DNA of 11,176 nucleotides from JBFHRE01 sp041591895. GTDB taxonomy: Bacteria > Actinomycetota > Acidimicrobiia > Spongiisociales > ZC4RG35. Under the pieces are notes generated by a model, which was not told where the DNA came from, did not search any database, and saw only the letters and a list, made by a program, of their open reading frames with translations. How positions within the stretch are numbered: the first letter of the stretch is position 1; each line of letters starts with the position of its first letter. Location: assembly GCA_041591895.1 (NCBI GenBank), contig JBFHRE010000084.1:1-11176 (forward strand), written 5' to 3'. The position numbers and the translations under genes are program-made. Shown here piece after piece: positions 1 to 5,866 of this stretch.

Positions 1-1
1 C

Positions 2-373
2 CTCGCTGCCGGCGCGCTGATCGCCAGCGTCACCCTGTTCACGTTCCCGCTGATCGTCTTGTTCTACGATCCCCAACCGCTCCCCGCGGCAATCCCGACC
101 ACGGGCGTGATTCTCTTGTTCGCAGCCGGATTGTCGGTGTTGTCGACGTTGGCCGGAGACGTCACCGTCGGCCTCCGAACCCGATCCGCGCTTGCGCCGC
201 TCATCGTGGCCCCGCTGGCGGTGCCGCTGATAGTGGGAGGGGCACGGGCGCTGGATTCTCTAGCGCAGGGGCGCAGTACCCTTACCTGGGTCGGGCTCAT
301 CGTCATCGTCGATCTCGCGCTGATGGCGAGCGCGGTGCTCTCGGCCCGACCGATGGAAGACGCCACGATTTGA
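2..373 (+). CDS. ccmB: CcmB heme exporter permease, C-terminal part (5' end outside window)
   Basis: The frame is open from base 2 to the TGA at 371-373, giving about 123 residues of a protein whose start lies upstream. The visible part is strongly hydrophobic: a segment ending in FPLIVLFYD, a second segment around the stretch ILLFAAGLSVLS, a polar loop (GDVTVGLRTRSA), a helix rich in Pro, Val and Leu (LAPLIVAPLAVPLIVGGARA), and a last helix before a short tail. The segment PLIVAPLAVPLIVG resembles the conserved C-terminal proline-rich helix of CcmB. CcmB is the membrane subunit that, with the CcmA ATPase, releases holo-CcmE from CcmC in System I cytochrome c maturation. Its place 29 bases ahead of ccmC supports the call. 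ccmA would be expected just upstream, outside the window. Confidence 0.85.
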   Translation, partial: LAAGALIASVTLFTFPLIVLFYDPQPLPAAIPTTGVILLFAAGLSVLSTLAGDVTVGLRTRSALAPLIVAPLAVPLIVGGARALDSLAQGRSTLTWVGLIVIVDLALMASAVLSARPMEDATI

Positions 374-402
374 ACCAAAATGCCGGATAAACCCAGAAAC
401 AC

Positions 403-1104
403 ATGCGCCGCCTGATTCTCCCCGTGCTTGCCGCGACGACGCTCGCCACCGGTCTGTGGCTGGCATCCTCGACCCCACCCGACGCGTTCCAGGGTGAAGT
501 CGCCCGGATCTTCCACGTCCACGTCCCGAGTTCGTGGATCGCGTTCCTCGCCTTTGGAGTGACCGCTGCCGCCTCGGTGATGTGGATGATCAGAAAGCGT
601 CAACGATGGGATCGCCTCGCGGCCTCGTCGGCCGAGATCGGGGTGCTGTTCACCGGCCTCGCCCTGCTCACCGGGTCATTGTGGGGCAAGCCGATCTGGG
701 GCACCTACTGGGATTGGGGCGACGCGCGACTCGCATCTACGGCTCTCATGTTCTTCGTGTATCTCGGCTATCTGGCGCTCCGGCGGGCCACCACCGACCC
801 GATCGCTCGCGCCAGGCGCTCGGCCATCCTCGGCATGGTGGCGGTGGTCCAGGTGCCGCTCGTCTATTTCTCGGTGAACCTTCTGCGGTCCTTGCACCAG
901 ACCCAGACCATTCGTCCCGACGGCGCATCGATGGGCGGCGAGATGATTCGCGCATTCCTCGTCAACCTCCTGGCTTTCAACCTGGTCTACCTCGCTCTGT
1001 TGGTGGGACGGATCCGTCTCGCCCGCCTCACCGAGGAGAGCGAAGCCGCAGCCCAGGAGCATGCCGGGGCGGCAGTCAGCGCTCCGAGACTGGATCCCGC
1101 ATGA
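403..1104 (+). CDS. ccmC: CcmC heme-handling membrane protein
   Basis: This 233-residue protein is the size of CcmC, which loads heme covalently onto CcmE at the outer face of the cytoplasmic membrane. About six hydrophobic segments are visible. The two expected heme-ligand histidines are present: His40 in HVHVPSSW and His165 in SLHQTQTIRP. The tryptophan-rich WWD-type motif lies at residues 99-112 and reads WGTYWDWGDARLAS. It carries a glycine between W105 and D107 that is absent from the WGTWWVWDARLTS form I know from proteobacteria. The C-terminal tail (about residue 205 onward) is charged and alanine-rich. The start at 403 is set by an in-frame TAA at 388-390. No good Shine-Dalgarno is visible, so translation may be coupled to ccmB. 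The stop overlaps the ccmD start as ATGA. Confidence 0.93.
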   Translation: MRRLILPVLAATTLATGLWLASSTPPDAFQGEVARIFHVHVPSSWIAFLAFGVTAAASVMWMIRKRQRWDRLAASSAEIGVLFTGLALLTGSLWGKPIWGTYWDWGDARLASTALMFFVYLGYLALRRATTDPIARARRSAILGMVAVVQVPLVYFSVNLLRSLHQTQTIRPDGASMGGEMIRAFLVNLLAFNLVYLALLVGRIRLARLTEESEAAAQEHAGAAVSAPRLDPA

Positions 1105-1205
1105 CCGAACCATTCGTCCTGATCTCCTATCTCGCCACGTACGGCGTCATCGCCGGCTATTCGATCTACCTGGTGAGATCGACCCGCCGGCTGCGGCGGC
1201 GATGA
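1101..1205 (+). CDS. ccmD: CcmD-like small membrane protein
   Basis: A 34-residue ORF lies between ccmC and ccmE, with a 4-base ATGA overlap at each end, so the three genes are translationally linked. The protein has a short polar N-terminus, one transmembrane helix (about residues 6-24, FVLISYLATYGVIAGYSIYLV region) and a very basic tail ending RSTRRLRRR. That architecture, one helix with an arginine-rich cytoplasmic tail encoded right after ccmC, is typical of CcmD, which helps release holo-CcmE from the CcmABC complex. Primary sequence is poorly conserved in this family, so the call rests on size, topology and position. Automatic callers can easily miss a gene this short. Confidence 0.8.
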   Translation: MTEPFVLISYLATYGVIAGYSIYLVRSTRRLRRR

Positions 1206-1603
1206 CCGGCCGCAGGCTCTTCCTCGCATTCGCCGCGTTGGGAATCGCAACAGCCGGGTTCTTCGTAGCCAGATCACTGAACGACAACCTCGTCTACTAC
1301 CTGTTCCCGAATGAGGCCCTCGCCGACCGCAGTTCGTTTCCCGATGGAACTCCGTTCCGCTTGGCCGGGACCGTGGTCGACGGTTCACTGGAGACGGTGG
1401 TAGAGGGATATCGATTCGAGGTGACCGACGGCAGTGCCACCGTGAATGTGCTGCTGGTGGGAACACCGCCACCGCTGTTTGGCGAAGACGTGCGAGTGTT
1501 GCTCCCCGGGTCGTGGGACGGGGCTGTGTTCAGGGCCACCGACGCGGTCGTGCAGCACGACGAGAACTACGTGACCCCCACCGAGGGGAACTTCGAGGGC
1601 TGA
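1202..1603 (+). CDS. ccmE: CcmE periplasmic heme chaperone
   Basis: This 133-residue protein has an N-terminal signal-anchor helix (about residues 5-24) followed by a small beta-rich OB-fold-like domain, with strands such as FRLAGTVVDGS and GYRFEVTDGSATVNVLLVGTPP. The C-terminal motif AVVQHDENYVTP matches the conserved HDENY of CcmE. His119 would be the covalent heme attachment residue and Tyr123 the axial-ligand tyrosine. It is therefore the usual histidine type, not the cysteine (CxxxY) variant. CcmE takes heme from CcmC and hands it to CcmF. The ATG at 1202 overlaps the ccmD stop as ATGA. An upstream extension in the same frame (from about 1061) lies inside ccmC and ccmD and is not needed, because the signal anchor starts right after the chosen ATG. 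Confidence 0.93.
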   Translation: MTGRRLFLAFAALGIATAGFFVARSLNDNLVYYLFPNEALADRSSFPDGTPFRLAGTVVDGSLETVVEGYRFEVTDGSATVNVLLVGTPPPLFGEDVRVLLPGSWDGAVFRATDAVVQHDENYVTPTEGNFEG

Positions 1604-1604
1604 C

Positions 1605-3614
1605 ATGCTGTCCTTCCTCGGTCTGCTCGCGGTGCTGACGGGGCTCGCGGGCGCCATCGCTGTGACCGTGCAGGGTGCGAGATCGGCTGCGGGCAAATCG
1701 GTCTCGCTCCGACGACCGGTTGCCATCCTCACCGGGGGGGCGGTGGCGGCCATGCTCGTGCTGGAGACGGCGATCCTCGCCAATGACTTCACGGTTCGGT
1801 ATGTGGCAGACCACCATTCCCGGAACACCCCGTTTCCTTTCAACATCGCCACCGGATGGGCAGCGCTCGAAGGGTCGATCGTGCTCTGGGGCCTCGTCCT
1901 GGCCGGATACACGTGGGCGACACATCGCCGGTACGAGCGAGCTCCGGACGGCCTAGGAGCCGCGGCCCTCGCCGTGATGGGTCTGGTTGCGGTTTTCTTC
2001 TTCGGCGTCATGGCAACCATCGCCAACCCGTTCGAGACCTGCATAGAGGCTGCGGCCCGGAGTTGTCTCGACTCGTCGCCGATCCCGTTCGTCTCGGCCT
2101 CCGCTCCTGCCGACGGGTTCGGGCCCAATCCGCTCCTCCAGAACCACATCCTGATGGCGATCCACCCGCCGATGCTGTACCTGGGCTACATCGGCCTGAC
2201 GGTTCCGTTCGCCTACGGCATCGCCGCCTTGGCCCTTGGTCGCCCGGGAACGGCCTGGCTCGTCGAGAGCAAACGGTCGACCACCGTGGCCTGGTCGTTC
2301 TTGACGCTGGGGATCGTGCTCGGCTCGTGGTGGGCGTACGAGGTGCTGTCCTGGGGCGGTTGGTGGGCATGGGACCCGGTGGAGAATGCCTCGTTCATGC
2401 CGTGGCTCATCGCCACCGCCTTCTTGCATTCCTCACTGGTCCAGATCCGACGGGGAATGCTCCAATCGTGGAACTTCGTCCTGGTGATCTCGGCGTTCGC
2501 CCTCACGATCCTCGGCACGTTCCTCACCCGGTCCGGCACGATCGAATCGGTCCATTCGTTCACACAGTCGGCCATCGGGCCGGCGTTGCTCGGATTTCTG
2601 GCCTTGATCTTGGTGGGCTCGTTCTCGCTGTTCGCCCTCCGAGCGACGGCTGTGGCCCAACCGTCGAGGCTCGACTCTCTCTCGAGCCGCGAGGGAGCCT
2701 TTCTCCTCAACAATCTCTTGCTCACGGTCTACGCCATCGTGGTGTTGGTCGGAACGATCTACCCGATCGTGCTCGAGGCGTATTCGGGCGACCGCGTCAC
2801 GGTGGGGGCCCCGTTCTTCGACCGTTTGACCGCACCGTTGTCGTTTGGATTGCTCCTGGCGATGGGCGTGGGCCCGGTGATGCCGTGGCGACTCGCCCGG
2901 GCCGAGGTGGTCTGGCGCCGGATCCATGGGCCCCTTCAGACAGGGTTGGCCGCCGCAGCGATTACGGCGGTCGCACTCACGAGGGTCGGTTGGGTCGTCG
3001 CAGTGGTGGCAACCTCCGTGTTCCTGATCTCGGTCGCTGTCAGACATGCATGGGTCCAGGCATCCCATGCCTCCCGGGTCAAGAAGACCTCGCTCGTCGC
3101 CGAGTTTCGCCGGCTGTTCCAGCGTGACCCCGGATATTGGGGCGGACAGGTCAGCCACATCGGAGTGGCCGTGATCGCGATCGGCATCGCGTTCGCAACC
3201 AACCTGTCGACAAACACGCAGGTGTCGGTGGTGCCAGGGGACGTGGTCCAGTTCGACGGATACGAGCTGACCTATACCGCACCGTTCCTGCAGCGGTACC
3301 CCAACAGAGAGGTCCAAGGGGCGCGCATCCTCGTGGCGAAGGACGGAAAGCAGTTGGACGTCCTCGAACCGAGCCTCAACATCTTCGCCAACTCCAGCAC
3401 GGCGATCGGCTCGCCCGCTGTCCGCACCTCGCTGGGTGGCGACCTCTACTTGTCGGTGCGGGCCATCGATCCGGAATCGGTCACGCTCCGTCTCGACGCG
3501 TCCCCGATGCAGTGGCTGCTGTGGTTCGGCGGGATGGTGACTGCGGCCGGGGGTTTCGTGTCGTATCGCGGCAGGCTTGCGGCCCGGAGAGATCGGGAGC
3601 CCAGCCTTGTCTGA
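1605..3614 (+). CDS. ccmF: CcmF cytochrome c heme lyase subunit
   Basis: This 669-residue, highly hydrophobic protein has a length typical of CcmF, which ligates heme from CcmE to the CxxCH motif of apocytochromes. The WWD motif is at residues 249-261 (SWGGWWAWDPVEN). The four expected heme-ligand histidines can be assigned: His187 (IHPPMLYLGYIG), His275 (ATAFLHSSL), His317 (IESVHSFTQ) and His518 (SHIGVAVIAIG). The C-terminal region from about 535 is an extracytoplasmic beta-rich domain, followed by one last helix and a basic tail. Between NPFET and the NPLLQN motif lies an insertion of about 20 residues with two cysteines, Cys146 and Cys154. The ATG is one base after the ccmE stop, with GAGGG about seven bases upstream. 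The end overlaps ccmH by 8 bases. Confidence 0.96.
   Translation: MLSFLGLLAVLTGLAGAIAVTVQGARSAAGKSVSLRRPVAILTGGAVAAMLVLETAILANDFTVRYVADHHSRNTPFPFNIATGWAALEGSIVLWGLVLAGYTWATHRRYERAPDGLGAAALAVMGLVAVFFFGVMATIANPFETCIEAAARSCLDSSPIPFVSASAPADGFGPNPLLQNHILMAIHPPMLYLGYIGLTVPFAYGIAALALGRPGTAWLVESKRSTTVAWSFLTLGIVLGSWWAYEVLSWGGWWAWDPVENASFMPWLIATAFLHSSLVQIRRGMLQSWNFVLVISAFALTILGTFLTRSGTIESVHSFTQSAIGPALLGFLALILVGSFSLFALRATAVAQPSRLDSLSSREGAFLLNNLLLTVYAIVVLVGTIYPIVLEAYSGDRVTVGAPFFDRLTAPLSFGLLLAMGVGPVMPWRLARAEVVWRRIHGPLQTGLAAAAITAVALTRVGWVVAVVATSVFLISVAVRHAWVQASHASRVKKTSLVAEFRRLFQRDPGYWGGQVSHIGVAVIAIGIAFATNLSTNTQVSVVPGDVVQFDGYELTYTAPFLQRYPNREVQGARILVAKDGKQLDVLEPSLNIFANSSTAIGSPAVRTSLGGDLYLSVRAIDPESVTLRLDASPMQWLLWFGGMVTAAGGFVSYRGRLAARRDREPSLV
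3595..3599 (+). promoter_or_regulatory. Ribosome binding site deciding the ccmH start
   Basis: GGGAG lies seven bases before the TTG at 3607. It sits inside the end of ccmF. It favours TTG 3607 over the earlier in-frame TTG at 3577, which has no comparable purine run at the right distance. Confidence 0.5.
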
Positions 3615-4014
3615 GGCCCTGAGACAGAGGCTGCGCCTGGTTCTGACAGCCGGACTGGCAGTGTTCGTGGTGGCGGCGGTGGTGACTGCCGACCCGCCCA
3701 GCGAGGATCGAGCGCAGCGGATCGGTAGCCAGATCCGATGCCCGGTCTGCAGCGGAGAGTCGATCGCCGCCTCGCCCAACCAGCTTGCGACGGACATGAT
3801 GGACCTGGTTCGGGAGTTGATCGCCCAGGGATACACCGATGACCAGGTGATCGAGGCGGTGATCTCCGGATACGACGATGCGCAGCGCCTCTCGCCTCCC
3901 TTCAACCCGGCGACCGCGGCGCTCTGGGCATTGCCAGGTGTCGTCCTGATCGGTGGGGGCGCGATCGCGTTGACCCGTCGTCGCCCGTCTCCAGAATCCG
4001 ACCAAACGCCGTGA
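3607..4014 (+). CDS. ccmH: CcmH (CcmL-type) apocytochrome thiol oxidoreductase
   Basis: This is a 135-residue protein with an N-terminal signal or anchor helix (about residues 9-27), a short soluble domain and a C-terminal membrane helix (about 104-122, ALWALPGVVLIGGGAIAL) before a basic tail. The diagnostic active-site motif is R44-C45-P46-V47-C48, followed by SGESIAASP, which matches the family RCxxC with its downstream Ser/Ala/Asp region. CcmH reduces, or forms a mixed disulfide with, the CxxCH cysteines of apocytochrome c before heme ligation. The usual YGDFV segment is altered here to YDDAQRLSPPF, a mild divergence. I chose TTG 3607 because of its ribosome binding site; TTG 3577 would add ten residues and a longer ccmF overlap. 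It ends in a GTGA overlap with ccmI. Confidence 0.92.
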   Translation: MSEALRQRLRLVLTAGLAVFVVAAVVTADPPSEDRAQRIGSQIRCPVCSGESIAASPNQLATDMMDLVRELIAQGYTDDQVIEAVISGYDDAQRLSPPFNPATAALWALPGVVLIGGGAIALTRRRPSPESDQTP

Positions 4015-4799
4015 CCACTCGAGACTCTCTCGAAGAGCGAATCCGTCAGGTGGATCGGGACCTCGACGAACTCGGGGCCCAGATGGCCGCCGGTGAGATT
4101 GGAGAGAGCGACGGCAGCCGGCTCCGGGAAACCTACACAGCCGAACGCCGCCGTCTGGAGGGTGACCTCGCCGATACCGAGAGCGTCAGCCTTGAGCCGG
4201 CGCGTTCTGGTCGTCGCCTGCTGGTCGGCGGCATTCTGGTCGTGCTGGCGATCGCGATCAGCATCGGAGTGGCAGGGCAGTTCGTTCAAGATCGCGACGA
4301 CGGGGTCACGCTCGGCCTGGCCGACCAGGACTTCGACCTCGACAACGTCACCAACGAGCAAATGGCAGCCGTCATCGAGGCCTACGCCGACGATCCGTCG
4401 GTCGCAGAGCAACTCCCGCTGATGCGGTTCAGACTGGCAGAACGCTATTTCGCCGACGGTGACTTCCAGAGGGCCTTCGAGCAGTACGACTCCGTCATCC
4501 GCGGCGACCCCGCTCCGGACATCGCCGCAGTGTCGCTCACCCGAGTGGCGTGGATGGTGTGGTTGCAGCAGCAGGATCCCGAGTTGCCGCTTCAGTTGGT
4601 GGAGAGAGCCTTGACACTCCTCCCCGGTCACGCCGAGACGCTGTATGTCAAGGCGCAGGTCATTTGGTGCGGTCAGGGCGACAACGCGGCGGCCGCCGAA
4701 CTCCTCCGGCAGGTCCAACGGTCGGAAGGACTCCCGGCGGAGGTGCTCTCCCAGGTAGATGACGACCTGGCCGCGATCGATTCGGGGGCCCAATGCTGA
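4011..4799 (+). CDS. ccmI: CcmI-like TPR protein of cytochrome c maturation
   Basis: This 262-residue protein begins with a charged, probably coiled-coil cytoplasmic segment (about residues 5-57, rich in Glu, Arg and Asp). A single transmembrane helix follows (about 68-90), then a helical extracytoplasmic region (about 114-257) with TPR-like repeats: RLAERYFADGDFQRAFEQYD, a second around VSLTRVAWMVWLQQQDPELPLQLVERAL, and a third around AETLYVKAQVIWCGQGDNAAAAELL. This architecture fits CcmI and the C-terminal half of E. coli CcmH, which hold apocytochrome c for CcmF and CcmH. It has two cysteines, Cys220 and the C-terminal residue Cys262. The GTG start overlaps the ccmH stop (GTGA). The N-terminal helix is shorter than in proteobacterial CcmI, which has two membrane segments. 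Confidence 0.8.
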   Translation: MTTRDSLEERIRQVDRDLDELGAQMAAGEIGESDGSRLRETYTAERRRLEGDLADTESVSLEPARSGRRLLVGGILVVLAIAISIGVAGQFVQDRDDGVTLGLADQDFDLDNVTNEQMAAVIEAYADDPSVAEQLPLMRFRLAERYFADGDFQRAFEQYDSVIRGDPAPDIAAVSLTRVAWMVWLQQQDPELPLQLVERALTLLPGHAETLYVKAQVIWCGQGDNAAAAELLRQVQRSEGLPAEVLSQVDDDLAAIDSGAQC

Positions 4800-4804
4800 A
4801 GGAG
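4799..4804 (+). promoter_or_regulatory. Strong ribosome binding site for ccmG
   Basis: AAGGAG lies eight bases before the ATG at 4813 and overlaps the last base of the ccmI stop. It is the best Shine-Dalgarno match in the operon and fixes the ccmG start at 4813, not at an upstream in-frame codon inside ccmI. Confidence 0.7.
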
Positions 4805-4812
4805 ACGGCCTG

Positions 4813-5406
4813 ATGGCCGGCCGCTGGACCCGCATATTCGCGCTGATCGTGGTGGTGGGATCTGCGATCGTGGCGGTGGCGTTCGCCACCCGATTCGGGA
4901 CGGACCCGGCCCTCACACCGAGCCCGCTCATCGGCAGAGCGGTGCCGGATCTCGATCTCCCTCCCCTTCTACCCGAGGATGATGCGCTGGCCCTCACTGA
5001 GCTCGAAGACCAGATCATCGTCATCAACTTCTTTGCTTCGTGGTGCATCCAATGCCGGTCGGAACACTCGGATCTGGTCGCCACTGCGAATGCCTACCGG
5101 GACGCCGGGGTGACGTTCGTGCAGATCTCCTATCAGGACGATCCCGACGACACCACGAGATTCCTGGACGAGCTTGGGTGGAGCGGAGCCACCCGTTACG
5201 TGACCGACCCGGGAAGCCGGGCCGCGATCGCGTTCGGTATCCGCGGAGTGCCTGAGACCTTCTTCGTCGCTCCTGGTGGCGAGGTGGTCGCAGCCGTCCG
5301 CGGTGAGTCCGACGCCATCCTTCTCAGCGGCACCATCGAGGCGATCCGTCGCGGCGAGCGACCCGGCTTCCAGCAAGGCGGGGACTTTCAGCCAGTGGAG
5401 CGGTGA
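4813..5406 (+). CDS. ccmG: CcmG/DsbE-type thioredoxin-fold thiol oxidoreductase
   Basis: This 197-residue protein has an N-terminal membrane anchor (about residues 7-26) and a thioredoxin domain exposed outside the membrane. The segment SPLIGRAVPDLDLPPL resembles the conserved start of the CcmG/DsbE/ResA domain. The active site is W77-C78-I79-Q80-C81 within NFFASWCIQCRSEH. The cis-proline region is GIRGVPETFFV with Pro147, and GVPETF is typical of CcmG. It would keep the apocytochrome or CcmH cysteines reduced, which fits its place as last gene of the ccm operon, after ccmH and ccmI. The motif WCIQC differs from the WCxTC or WCPxC of many homologues. A strong Shine-Dalgarno at 4799-4804 supports the start. 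It converges with the response regulator, with a hairpin between them. Confidence 0.92.
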   Translation: MAGRWTRIFALIVVVGSAIVAVAFATRFGTDPALTPSPLIGRAVPDLDLPPLLPEDDALALTELEDQIIVINFFASWCIQCRSEHSDLVATANAYRDAGVTFVQISYQDDPDDTTRFLDELGWSGATRYVTDPGSRAAIAFGIRGVPETFFVAPGGEVVAAVRGESDAILLSGTIEAIRRGERPGFQQGGDFQPVER

Positions 5407-5412
5407 AGAGGG

Positions 5413-5448
5413 GCCGACTGCCAGAGCGGCTGGATCTCGTCAGTCGGC
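5413..5448. terminator. Candidate bidirectional terminator hairpin between ccmG and the response regulator
   Basis: GCCGACTG (5413-5420) and CAGTCGGC (5441-5448) are perfect 8-bp inverted repeats around a 20-base loop. Inside the loop, CCAG (5421-5424) and CTGG (5430-5433) can extend the stem across a bulge. The hairpin starts seven bases after the ccmG stop, and its other arm overlaps the stop codon of the convergent gene. No T-run follows on either side, so it may act as a weak or Rho-assisted terminator. Confidence 0.5.
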
Positions 5449-5808
5449 GGCGATGAGCGAATCGACGGCCTCCATCAGGTCGTCGGGGCGGAAGGGCTTG
5501 GCGATGAACCCGTTTGCTCCCAACCGAAACGCCATGTCCTCGTCGGCCTGATCACCATGGGCGGTGACGACCAGCACAGGAAGATCTGCGGTCGTGTCGT
5601 TGGCCCTGATCTGGCGCAGAACGTCCCAGCCGTCGATTCCCGGTAGCCCGATGTCGAGCATCACCAGATCGAAGGACTCGTTTCCCAGCGCAATTATGGC
5701 CTCCTCGCCGGTGGCGACCTGAGTCATGCTGTGTTGGAGCGGGTCGATGGCAACTTCGATCAGTCGACGAATGACCGCGAAGTCTTCGATCAGCAGGATG
5801 TGGGCCAC
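5440..5808 (-). CDS. Single-domain (CheY-like) response regulator
   Basis: This 122-residue protein is a complete receiver domain and nothing else. The conserved residues are all present: acidic pair Glu8-Asp9, phospho-acceptor Asp52 (LVMLDIGLPGIDG), switch Thr82 (VVTAHG) and Lys104 followed by Pro105 (AKPF). With no output domain it probably works by protein contact, in a phosphorelay or like CheY or DivK. The GTG at 5808 is chosen because the domain begins immediately (AHILLIEDF) and GAGGAG lies just upstream. The frame stays open for about 50 more codons, but that stretch enters the neighbouring gene and resembles no known domain. No histidine kinase is encoded in the window, so its partner is unknown. 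Confidence 0.9.
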   Translation of the reverse strand: MAHILLIEDFAVIRRLIEVAIDPLQHSMTQVATGEEAIIALGNESFDLVMLDIGLPGIDGWDVLRQIRANDTTADLPVLVVTAHGDQADEDMAFRLGANGFIAKPFRPDDLMEAVDSLIAAD

Positions 5809-5836
5809 TCGCTCCTCGTTCCTCTTCCGGCCCGAC

Positions 5837-5842
5837 AATCTA
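5837..5842 (-). promoter_or_regulatory. Possible -10 element for the response regulator
   Basis: On the minus strand the sequence TAGATT (TANNNT type) lies 28 bases before the GTG start, in the 58-base gap after the hydrolase gene. No recognisable -35 accompanies it. The regulator could equally be co-transcribed with the hydrolase. Confidence 0.2.
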
Positions 5843-5866
5843 CCCCCGAATGGCGACCGCAGCGAG

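Noticed and set aside
380..415. Tiny ORF (11 codons) between ccmB and ccmC
   Set aside because: It has no ribosome binding site and no recognisable leader-peptide features, and it overlaps the ccmC start in another frame; most likely chance.
1856..3127. 423-codon open frame on the plus strand inside ccmF
   Set aside because: It is an alternative frame of ccmF with arginine- and glycine-rich composition and no recognisable motif.
3577..3606. Earlier TTG start for ccmH
   Set aside because: It has no suitable ribosome binding site, whereas TTG 3607 has GGGAG seven bases upstream and starts directly before the signal helix.
2433..5084. 883-codon open frame on the minus strand
   Set aside because: It runs antisense to ccmF, ccmH, ccmI and ccmG, all of which have clear family motifs. 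The predicted protein is low-complexity, rich in Arg, Asp and His, and shows no domain; it is a by-product of high GC content.
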